Of a stretch of DNA of 64,000 nucleotides, positions 34,492 through 42,700 are shown one piece after another. The notes below the pieces were generated by a model. That model searched no databases and was not told where the DNA came from. It was given only the letters and a program-made list of their open reading frames with translations. How positions within the stretch are numbered: position 1 is the stretch's first letter; every line of letters starts with the position of its first letter. The translations under genes were made by a program, and so were the position numbers. Where the stretch lies: the NCBI RefSeq assembly GCF_000184685.1, contig NC_014830.1, positions 2,294,001 to 2,358,000 of the forward strand, written 5' to 3'. The DNA is from Intrasporangium calvum DSM 43043. Lineage in GTDB: Bacteria > Actinomycetota > Actinomycetes > Actinomycetales > Dermatophilaceae.

Positions 34492-34845
34492 ATGGCGACC
34501 AAGCAGGGGACCGTCGCATGCCCGACCAAGAGCACCGAGTGGGTCATCAAATACGCGACCTCGCAGGCACGCAATGGATGGACCGACATGTGCGCGACGC
34601 AGAAGAACGCGCTCACGGACGCATGGGACTACCTCACCAAGAAGCCCCTCGCTGACGAGTCTCCGCATGGCCGGCTCAAGGGCGACCTGGCGACGGTCAC
34701 ACGCAGCGGCGTGAGCCATGACCGTCGCCAGTACGAGCTCAAGAACGGTGCCCGGATCTGGTACTGGGTCGAGGGTCAGACGGTGATGCTGGAGCGGGTC
34801 GAGACCCATCACCCCAACGCGACCAAGAAGCGTGGCAAGGGCTGA
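34492..34845 (+). CDS. Putative RelE/ParE-like toxin partner
   Basis: 117 residues, basic. HGRLKGDLATVTRSGVSHDRRQYEL and IWYWVEGQTVMLERVETHHPN match the second half of RelE/ParE-like toxins (core strand, charged loop, terminal strand). The N-terminus is unusual (CPTKSTEWVIKYATSQARNGW) with two Cys. Position after a Phd-like gene supports the toxin call. Confidence 0.65.
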   Translation: MATKQGTVACPTKSTEWVIKYATSQARNGWTDMCATQKNALTDAWDYLTKKPLADESPHGRLKGDLATVTRSGVSHDRRQYELKNGARIWYWVEGQTVMLERVETHHPNATKKRGKG

Positions 34846-35099
34846 GCACCCGCCACGGTGTCCCCCTATCGCGTGGCCGGGGCCTCGAACGCTGGACGCG
34901 CCACGGGATCGAACCGGGTCAGAGCCTTCGTCAGCGCCGGTGCCCTAGGCGGTCTATCCGTCGTCTTCGCGGCTGTTCAGCAGCCGGAGAACCGCGGCTA
35001 CGCCTTCGCCGTGCTGGAGTCTCCACAGCACTGTGGCCCCGTTAAGGTCGCGTTGCAGATCAGCAGCGTCGAGGCCGGCGTCACGCAAGATTTTCGCCG
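34846..35099. other. Intergenic between the TA-like pair and arsR
   Basis: 254 bases, no supported gene. On the minus strand a 44-codon frame with a TTG start (LRDAGLDAADLQRDLNGATVLWRL) lies just past the arsR stop; it looks protein-like but has no ribosome site. A tRNA-T-arm-like patch at 34902-34918 was examined and rejected. Confidence 0.35.
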
Positions 35100-35489
35100 T
35101 CAGGCGAAGATCTGGCCGAACTGGTCGAGCCGTTCCGGGACGAGGGTGAACCAGGCCTGCGTGCCACGCTGTTCGCGCATGAGAAGGCCCGCCTGGGTGA
35201 GCACCTTCAGATGATGGGACACGGTCGGCTGGGACAGCCCGACCGCCGGAACGAGCTCGCACACGCAGGCGGAGCAGTCGGCGGCGGACCGGATGATGCT
35301 CAGGAGCTGGAGCCGGGCCGGGTCGGAGACCGCCTTGAGCAGGGTCGCCACCTCCTCGGCCTCGGGCCGGGTCAGCGGTGCCCGCGCGGGGGCTCCACAG
35401 CACTTGCCGATGGCCCCTTCGAGCAGGTTCCCCTGGAGCGCGACTGGTCGTGCCACCCGTCGTCCACCTCCTGTTGTCTCGTTGCTCAC
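35100..35489 (-). CDS. arsR: Arsenic-responsive repressor ArsR
   Basis: 129 residues, winged helix (LLKAVSDPARLQLLSIIRSAADCSACVCELVPAVGLSQPTVSHHLKVL). The As(III)-binding thiols are in C-S-A-C-V-C in front of the recognition helix; a further Cys pair C-C-G-A lies at residues ~30-31. Divergent from acr3 across a symmetrical operator. GTG start close to a CGATAT box, probably leaderless. Confidence 0.93.
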   Translation of the reverse strand: MSNETTGGGRRVARPVALQGNLLEGAIGKCCGAPARAPLTRPEAEEVATLLKAVSDPARLQLLSIIRSAADCSACVCELVPAVGLSQPTVSHHLKVLTQAGLLMREQRGTQAWFTLVPERLDQFGQIFA

Positions 35490-35498
35490 TCCACGGCA

Positions 35499-35532
35499 TA
35501 TCGAACACGGTCAATATTGACATAGATCGATA
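35499..35532. promoter_or_regulatory. ArsR operator in the arsR-acr3 gap
   Basis: Two nested dyads share one axis at 35515/35516: inner TCAAT-ATTGA (35511-35520) and outer TATCGA (35499-35504) / TCGATA (35527-35532). A perfect -35 TTGACA for acr3 (35517-35522) lies within it, so bound ArsR would block both directions. Confidence 0.65.
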
Positions 35533-35589
35533 CCGACTGGAACCCTGAACCTTCCGGTCCACCTCCATGGAAGCGAGACGCCACCCGAC

Positions 35590-36720
35590 ATGAGCCAGCA
35601 CGCCGACGTGACCCAGCCCAGCGGCATACGGCCCAATGGTCCCGCGACCGACCATGTGACCGAGCGCCTGTCGACGCTCGACCGGTTCCTCCCGGTCTGG
35701 ATCGGCGCCGCCATGGTGGCTGGGCTGCTCCTCGGTCGGGTCGTGCCGGGACTGGGCGAGGCCCTGGGAGCCGTCGAGATCGACGGGGTCTCCCTGCCGA
35801 TCGCGCTCGGCCTGCTCGTGATGATGTACCCCGTGCTGGCCAAGGTCCGCTACGACCGGCTCGACACCGTCACGGCAGACAAGCGGATGCTTGTCAGCTC
35901 GCTCGTGCTCAACTGGCTCATCGGCCCGGCGCTGATGTTCGCCCTCGCGTGGATCTTCCTGCCCGACCTGCCCGCCTACCGCACCGGGCTGATCATCGTC
36001 GGCCTCGCGCGCTGCATCGCCATGGTCATCATCTGGAACGACCTGGCCTGCGGCGACCGAGAGGCCGCTGCCGTCCTCGTCGCGCTCAACTCCATCTTCC
36101 AGGTCATCGCGTTCGGCGGTCTCGGGTGGTTCTACCTGTCGGTCCTGCCCGGCTGGCTCGGACTCGAGCAGGCGACGCTCGACGTCTCCGCGTGGCAGAT
36201 CGCGAAGTCGGTGCTCATCTTCCTCGGCATCCCCCTCCTCGCCGGCTACCTCTCACGGACCTACGGCGAGAGGGCTCGCGGACGCGACTGGTACGAAAGG
36301 CGATTCCTTCCCCGGATCGGCCCCTGGGCCCTCTACGGACTGCTCTTCACCATCGTCATCCTCTTCGCCCTTCAGGGTGACCAGATCTCCAGCCGTCCCT
36401 TGGACGTGGCCCGCATCGCGGTTCCCCTGCTGGTCTACTTCGCCCTCATGTGGGGCGGCGGCTACGCGTTGGGCAGGGCCCTCGGGATGACGTACGAGCG
36501 CACCACGACCCTCGCGTTCACCGCCGCCGGCAACAACTTCGAGCTCGCCATCGCGGTCGCCATCGCGACCTTCGGCATCACCTCCGGTCAGGCCCTCGCC
36601 GGGGTCGTCGGCCCCCTCATCGAGGTACCCGTCCTGGTCGGCCTCGTCTACGTCAGCCTCTGGCTGCGCCGTCGCTTTCCCCATGCGCCGGCCCCCCTCG
36701 CGAGGAGCCATCATGGGTGA
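35590..36720 (+). CDS. acr3: Arsenite efflux permease Acr3
   Basis: 376 residues, ten predicted helices of the Acr3 family. The conserved thiolate site is C in GLARCIAMVIIWNDLACGD; helix 9 carries AAGNNFELAIAVAIATFG. Exports As(III) (and Sb(III) in some) with ArsA energising it here. A perfect 16-mer lies in the poorly conserved N-terminal tail (residues ~9-15, P-S-G-I-R-P). Its end overlaps arsD by 8 bases. Confidence 0.95.
   Translation: MSQHADVTQPSGIRPNGPATDHVTERLSTLDRFLPVWIGAAMVAGLLLGRVVPGLGEALGAVEIDGVSLPIALGLLVMMYPVLAKVRYDRLDTVTADKRMLVSSLVLNWLIGPALMFALAWIFLPDLPAYRTGLIIVGLARCIAMVIIWNDLACGDREAAAVLVALNSIFQVIAFGGLGWFYLSVLPGWLGLEQATLDVSAWQIAKSVLIFLGIPLLAGYLSRTYGERARGRDWYERRFLPRIGPWALYGLLFTIVILFALQGDQISSRPLDVARIAVPLLVYFALMWGGGYALGRALGMTYERTTTLAFTAAGNNFELAIAVAIATFGITSGQALAGVVGPLIEVPVLVGLVYVSLWLRRRFPHAPAPLARSHHG
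35615..35630 (+). repeat. Dispersed 16-mer, perfect copy 10
   Basis: Inside the acr3 coding start, read as Pro-Ser-Gly-Ile-Arg: a third reading frame. Confidence 0.92.
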
Positions 36721-37159
36721 GGTCCGCGTCTACGAGCCGGCCCTCTGTTGCCGGACCGGTGTCTGCGGTCCCGAGCTGGACCAGGCCCTGGTCACCTTCA
36801 CCGCTGATGTCGCGCACGTCAACAGCTCGGGCGGCTCGGGCGGCTCGGCCGGCTCGGGCGGCTCGGTCGCGCGTCACAACCTCGCGAGCGACCCGGAGGC
36901 GTTCATCGAGTCCGACGGGATCCGCGGCTTCCTCCACGTCGTCGGGTCCGAGGGGCTGCCCGTCACGACGGTCGACGGTGTCACCGTGCTGACCGGCCGC
37001 TACCCCACCCGTGAACAGCTGCTGCGCTACGCCGGCCTCAACCGCGGCGATGGCGCGTCGACCGTTGCCCAGGAGGAGCGCCGCGGGCTCCCGCTGCTCA
37101 CCCGAGTCTCATCGGACGCCGCGTCCGCCCCACCGAGTCGAGGAGAAGGGTGCTGTTGA
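36713..37159 (+). CDS. arsD: Arsenic metallochaperone ArsD
   Basis: 148 residues. As(III) chaperone that hands arsenite to ArsA; the Cys triad C12, C13 and C18 (ALCCRTGVCGPELD) is intact. A Gly/Ser-rich insert (residues ~37-53, coded by five 9-base repeats) replaces the loop before RHNLASDP. The ATG lies within the end of acr3. A long C-terminal segment (~100-148) after the usual ArsD end is variable. Confidence 0.93.
   Translation: MGEVRVYEPALCCRTGVCGPELDQALVTFTADVAHVNSSGGSGGSAGSGGSVARHNLASDPEAFIESDGIRGFLHVVGSEGLPVTTVDGVTVLTGRYPTREQLLRYAGLNRGDGASTVAQEERRGLPLLTRVSSDAASAPPSRGEGCC
36824..36868 (+). repeat. Five 9-base tandem repeats in arsD (Gly-Ser linker)
   Basis: Units of GGCTCGGGC with small changes, giving Ser-Gly-Gly repeats in the ArsD loop. 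Confidence 0.9.
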
Positions 37160-38946
37160 TGACACCGATGCCCTACCTCGCGAACCCACCCCGGTTCGTG
37201 TTCTTCACCGGCAAGGGTGGGGTCGGCAAGACGTCCCTGGCCTGTGCGACGGCGGTGGCACTGACCGAGGGCGGCGCGTCGGCCCTGCTGGTCAGCACCG
37301 ATCCCGCCTCGAACGTCGGTCAGGTCTTCGGCATCACCATCGGCAACGTCGTCACCCCCGTTCCGGGTCTGCCGGGCCTCGACGCGATCGAGATCGACCC
37401 GCAGCAGGCCGCACACGCCTACCGGGCGAGGATCATCGACCCCGTGCGGCAGCTCCTCCCCGCCGCGGAGGTCGCCGCGATGACCGAGCAGCTGTCCGGT
37501 GCGTGCACGACCGAGATCGCCTCGTTCAACGAGTTCGCCGCGCTGCTGGCCGACGACGCTCGGACGGCCCGCTACGACCACGTCCTCTTCGACACGGCCC
37601 CGACCGGCCACACCATCCGCCTGCTGCAGCTGCCCGGTGAATGGACCTCCTACCTGGCGGACGGGAAGGGCGATGTCTCCTGCCTCGGCCCGGTCGCCGG
37701 GCTCGACCGGCTCCGGACCGACTACGCCGGGGCGCTGGCCACGCTCACCGACCCCGCCCGGACCCGACTCGTGCTCGTGAGCCGTCCCCAGCCGTCTGCA
37801 CTTCGGGAAGCCGCGAGGACCCTCGACGAGCTGCGCGACCTGGGCATGCACGACGCCCACCTGGTGATCAACGGGACGATGCCGGCGGGTCTGGACGACG
37901 ACCCCCTCGCCGCTGCAGTGACCCGACGTGAGAAGGCCGCCCTGGGCGCCCTCCCCCAGCGACTCGCTTCCCTGCCGCGAACCACCATCCCGCTGCTGCC
38001 GTTCAACACGGTGGGCGTGCCGGCCCTGCGCGCGCTGCTCGACCCCTCCTTCGAGCCACCGGAGCATGCCCACCCTGCCGCGGCCGTGCCCGACGGCTTC
38101 GCCGGCCTGCGAACGCTCGTCGACCAGGTCGAGGAGGACGGACCCGCTCTCGTTCTCTGCATGGGCAAGGGCGGCGTCGGGAAGACGACCGTCGCTGCCG
38201 CGGTCGCGCTCGAGCTCGCGCGCCGGGGGCACGAGGTGCTGCTGACCACGACCGACCCCGCGGCCCACCTGACGGAGACCCTGGCCGCCGACGTGGCCCA
38301 CCTCACGGTCTCCCGCATCGACCCCGGGCGAGCCATCACCGAGTACCGCGCCCGCGTCCTCGCCACCAAGGGAGCCAGCCTCGACGAAGCCGGCCGGGCC
38401 GTGCTCGCCGAGGACCTCAAGTCCCCATGTACCGACGAGGTCGCCGTCTTCCAGCAGTTCTCACAGGTCGTGTTCCGCTCCCGGAAGCAGTTCGTCGTCC
38501 TCGACACGGCCCCGACCGGCCATACGCTGCTCCTCCTGGACGCGACCGGCTCCTACCACCGCGAGATCGTCCGGCAGATGAGCCCGGGCGCGCAGTACAC
38601 GACCCCGTTGATGCGGCTGCAGGACCCGAAAACGACCAAGGTCGTGCTCGTCACGCTGCCCGAGACGACACCGGTCCTCGAGGCGGAAGACCTCCAGGCC
38701 GATCTCGCGCGCGCCGGGATCAGCCCGTTCGCGTGGGTGGTCAACAACAGCCTCACCGCCGCCGAGCCCACCTCGCCGTTCCTGCGGGCGCGCGCTGCTG
38801 CTGAGGCGCCGGCGCTGGCCCGGGTCGCCGAGCTCACGTCACGCGTCGCCGTGGTCCCCCTGCTCGCGAACGAGCCCGTCGGGACGGCAGCCCTCTCCGA
38901 GCTCACCCAGCCCACGCGCGAAGGGAACCTGACCCATGCTCGATGA
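37159..38946 (+). CDS. arsA: Arsenite pump ATPase ArsA (two-domain)
   Basis: 595 residues with two ATPase halves: A1 Walker A GKGGVGKTS (about residues 18-26) and A2 GKGGVGKTT (~335). Each half has a switch DTAPTGHT. Cys residues for As(III) are seen in SGACTTEIA and KSPCTDEVA, matching the C113/C422-type ligands. The ATG at 37159 overlaps the arsD stop by one base; an in-frame GTG at 37150 is possible. Confidence 0.95.
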   Translation: MTPMPYLANPPRFVFFTGKGGVGKTSLACATAVALTEGGASALLVSTDPASNVGQVFGITIGNVVTPVPGLPGLDAIEIDPQQAAHAYRARIIDPVRQLLPAAEVAAMTEQLSGACTTEIASFNEFAALLADDARTARYDHVLFDTAPTGHTIRLLQLPGEWTSYLADGKGDVSCLGPVAGLDRLRTDYAGALATLTDPARTRLVLVSRPQPSALREAARTLDELRDLGMHDAHLVINGTMPAGLDDDPLAAAVTRREKAALGALPQRLASLPRTTIPLLPFNTVGVPALRALLDPSFEPPEHAHPAAAVPDGFAGLRTLVDQVEEDGPALVLCMGKGGVGKTTVAAAVALELARRGHEVLLTTTDPAAHLTETLAADVAHLTVSRIDPGRAITEYRARVLATKGASLDEAGRAVLAEDLKSPCTDEVAVFQQFSQVVFRSRKQFVVLDTAPTGHTLLLLDATGSYHREIVRQMSPGAQYTTPLMRLQDPKTTKVVLVTLPETTPVLEAEDLQADLARAGISPFAWVVNNSLTAAEPTSPFLRARAAAEAPALARVAELTSRVAVVPLLANEPVGTAALSELTQPTREGNLTHAR

Positions 38947-38979
38947 CGCCCCATCGGCCCCGACCACCGGAGGCCGACC

Positions 38980-39420
38980 ATGACGACCAGGAGCCGAGAA
39001 CCCATGCCCGACAAGCCTTCCGTCCTCTTTGTCTGCGTCCACAACGCCGGCCGCTCCCAGATGGCCGCCGCCTACCTGACGGCCCTGTCCGGAGGGCAGG
39101 TCGAGGTCCGCTCGGCGGGATCGGCGCCCGCCGACCAGGTCAACCCCTCGGCTGTCGCCGCCATGGCCGAAGAGGGCATCGACATTTCCGCCGAGACCCC
39201 CAAGGTCCTCACGACCGAGGCGGTCAAGGAGTCCGATGTCGTCATCACGATGGGCTGCGGCGACACCTGCCCGATCTTCCCCGGCAAGCGTTATGAGGAC
39301 TGGGAGCTCGAGGACCCCGCGGGCCAGGGTGTGGAGTCGGTCCGACCGATCCGCGACGAGATCAAGCGACGCGTCCTGGCGTTGCTGGACTCGCTCGACG
39401 TCAGCCCGGTGAGTGCCTGA
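38980..39420 (+). CDS. arsC: Arsenate reductase, LMW phosphatase type
   Basis: 146 residues. P-loop C-V-H-N-A-G-R-S (VCVHNAGRSQMAAAYL) near residues 18-25 and the redox pair in MGCGDTCP. Reduces arsenate to arsenite for export; mycothiol/mycoredoxin or thioredoxin is the electron donor, not decidable here. The ATG at 38980 has a GGAGG; the family N-terminus could also begin at an ATG 24 bases later (39004). Confidence 0.93.
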   Translation: MTTRSREPMPDKPSVLFVCVHNAGRSQMAAAYLTALSGGQVEVRSAGSAPADQVNPSAVAAMAEEGIDISAETPKVLTTEAVKESDVVITMGCGDTCPIFPGKRYEDWELEDPAGQGVESVRPIRDEIKRRVLALLDSLDVSPVSA

Positions 39421-39471
39421 TCGCCCGCGACCGCTCGGTGGTGCGGCCTCCCGGGTGGGAGAGGATGGGGC

Positions 39472-39487
39472 CGTATGCCACTGAGCC
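39472..39487 (-). repeat. Dispersed 16-mer copy 11 (3 mismatches)
   Basis: CGTATGCCACTGAGCC on the plus strand, 52 bases after arsC. Confidence 0.6.
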
Positions 39488-39578
39488 GGCGCAGCGGCGC
39501 AGTGCTGGGTCGTGCTTGCGGCCGAGTCCTGTGGCTCCAGATCCGGAGTACCCGGGCGAATCGGACCTTACGGGAATC

Positions 39579-39590
39579 GGTCACGTGACC
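39579..39590. promoter_or_regulatory. 12-base palindrome upstream of the giant surface gene
   Basis: GGTCACGTGACC is a perfect palindrome in the 281-base gap before the large secreted protein, followed 4 bases later by a GTCAC half-site. It is a likely regulator site; the regulator is unknown. Confidence 0.45.
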
Positions 39591-39701
39591 TGAGTCACCC
39601 GTGGTACCAAAGAGCCACTGCACGGGCAGGCGTTCCAGGTGATGTGCGTCCACGGGGGCCACGCGCCGAGACGACCAGGGCCGTGCGCAGGAGGCCTCCA
39701 C

Positions 39702-42700
39702 ATGTCCCCCCGTCTTGGCGCCCGCATCGCAGCCCGTTTCCCAGCCCGCATCGCCGCCCTCCTGGGGCTGGTGCTCGTCGTCGGGATGCTGTCCCCCCTG
39801 AGGGGGGCCGCCGAGGAGGGCCCGACGGAGCTTCAGTACGCCTGCGCACTGAAGAGCAACGGCACCATGCGCCTCGCCGAGGGTCCCGGGGACTGTGGCA
39901 AGAAGGAGACGCTGGTCACGTTCAAACCTGGCACGGTCCAGCTGTGCGTCCAGCCCTCCGGCTCGGTCCGGCTGCTCAGCAGCTTCCGCGACTGCCGTCC
40001 GCCGGCGAGTCAGCTCACGGTCCCGCCCACCTCCGGCGCGACGTACTTCTGCGCCGCAGCGGGCAGCGGGGTGCTGCGCTGGGTCGGCGACCCCGGCGAG
40101 TGTCTGGCGACCGAGCTCGCGCTCCAGGTCACCCCGAACGACGACGCGCCGACGGTCGCCTCCACCGTCCCGGGCAACGGCGGGCTGACCGCTCGTGACT
40201 CGAGCGTGTCCATCACGTTCAGCGAGGACGTCAGTGCCTTCGCCGACGCCTTCACCATCATCTGCGGGGGCGTGACGATCCCGTTCGCGCTGAGTGGGCT
40301 CCCCGGGAGCACAGCCACCCTCACCCCCGATGGTGACCTGCCCATGGGCGCGGCCTGCACGGTCACGACGACGGCAAGCCTGGTCAGCGACACCGACACG
40401 AACGACCCGCCCGACTCGATGGCTGACGACCACGTCTTCAGCTTCACCGTCGACGCGCCACCGATCGTCACCTCGACCACTCCAGCGGCGGGCGCGACCG
40501 ACGTGGCGGTCGACGTGGACCTCGTCGTGACGTTCAGCGAGCCGGTCACGGCGCCCGCTTCAGCCTTCACCCTCACCTGCGACGTCGGGGGTGCCATTGC
40601 CGTCGTGGCGGCCGGCTCCCCGGGGACGAGCATCACGCTCACCCCCACGGCGCGCCTGCTACCAGCCGACGCGTGCGAGCTCGTCGTCGACGCGAGCCAG
40701 ATCAGCGACGAGGACGCAGCGGACCCGCCCGACCACCCGAGCGCCGACCACACCGTCGCGTTCGTCACCGCGGACGTGGCCCCCGCAGTCACGGACACGG
40801 TTCCCCTCGACGATGCGGCCCACGTGGCGACGGACACGCAGGTGCGGGCGACCTGGAGCGAGGCGGTCACGGCGGGGGCGAACGCGATCGTCCTCGACTG
40901 TGGCTCAGGGCCGGTGGCCGGTGCGATCAGCGGCTCCCCCGGCATGACGACGACCTTCACCCCTGACGCCGCCCTCCCCGACGGGGCCACGTGCACCGTG
41001 GTCGTCGACCACACCGAGGTCAAAGACGTCGACGCGGTGGACCCGCCGGACCGCCCGGACGCCGACCACACCTTCTCCTTCGCAACCGACGCGGCGCCCA
41101 CGTTCGTGTCCTCGTCCCCGGCGGACGGGACGGCCGGCGTCGACCCCGCCGCGGACATCGTGCTCACCTTCAGCGAAGCGGTGACCGCCACCGCCTCGGC
41201 CTTCACGTTGACCTGCGATGCGACTGAGCGCTCGGTGGCCGTCGGCGGCTCGGGGACGGACACGCTCACGCTGACCCCGACGGGCGTCCCACAGACTGCG
41301 ACCTGTTCACTCACCGTCCTCGGGGCCCGTGTCCACGACGCCGACGCGTTCGACCCTCCTGACACCATGGCGGCCGACGCCACGATCGCCTACACCACGG
41401 TCGACACCGCTCCCGAGGTGGTCGCGACCACACCCACGGACGGCGCCACGGACGTTCCCGCCGGCACCGACATCACGGTGACCTTCAGCGAGGCGGTCGA
41501 CGTCGCCGCGGGCGGTCTCGCCCTCGAGTGCCCGAGCGGCTCGCCGGTCTCGTTCACGACCGGGGAGGGCGCCGGCAACGTCTGGACCCTCGCCCCGGAC
41601 GGGCCCCTGCCCGCGGACATCGTCTGCACCGTCACCGTCAGCGGTTCTGCCGTGAGCGATGACGACTCCATCGACCCGCCCGACCGGATGGCCGCCGACC
41701 ACACCTTCAGCTTCACCGTCAGCGCCAACTCGGCCCCGACGGACATCACGCTCAACCCGGCGAGTGTCCAGGAGAACCAGCCCGCCGGAACCACGGTCGG
41801 TACCCTCTCGACGATCGACGGTGACCCCGGTGAGACGTTCAGCTACACCCTCGTCGAGGGCCCGGGCAACACCGACAACGCGCTCTTCGCCATCGACGGA
41901 AGCTCGCTCACGACGGCTGCTGGCCTCGACTTCGAGACCGCGTCCACCCGCAGCATCCGGGTGCGGACGACCGACTCGGCGGGCGATCACTTCGACAAGG
42001 CCCTCGTGGTCACGGTCATCGACCTCAACGAGGCCCCGACCGACGTCGCACTCTCGTCGAGCTCGGTCGACGAGAACCAGCCGAGCGGTACGACGGTCGG
42101 CCTGCTCTCCGGCACCGACCCCGACCTCGGAGACACGCTGAGCTTCAGCATCGTTCCCGGAGCAGGCGACACGGACAACGCGGCCTTCAGCATCTCCGGC
42201 ACGACGCTCGTGACTGCCGCTGTCCTCAACTTCGAGGTGAGGTCGAGCCTCTCGATCCGGGTCCGGGTCACCGACTCGGGATCCCTCACCCACGAGGAGG
42301 TCCTCGTCATCTCCGTGGTCGACGTCAACGACCCACCGGTGGCCGTGACCGACGCCTACGCCGATGCGATCGGCAACACGCTCGCCGTCGTGCAGACGAC
42401 CGGCACCGGGCCCCACAAGGTGCTCACCGGCAACGTCCTCACGAGCAACGACACCGACGAGGATGCCACCTACCCGCACACTCTGACCGCCGTCGCCCAG
42501 ACGGTGTCCTCGGTCGGCGGCGGCACGGCGACCATCGCGGGCAACGGCTCCTTCACGTTCCTGCCGGGCGTCGGGGACACCAGCCAGACGGACTCCTTCA
42601 CGTATCAGGTCACCGACGGCGAGCTGACCAGCGGCGGCACCGTCACGGTGAGCATCGGGTCCGACATCGTCTGGTACGTCAACGGCGCCTCCGGGTCCGC

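Noticed and set aside
34895-34960. tRNA-like patch on the minus strand (CCGGTTCGATCCCGTGG)
   Set aside because: Only a T-arm-like piece with a 4/5 stem; no D-arm, anticodon stem or acceptor fits, and it does not match the tRNA-Met 3' end as an att site.
31303-35100. Integrated element with att duplication at tRNA-Met
   Set aside because: No direct repeat of the tRNA 3' end and no integrase seen; kept only as an accessory patch.
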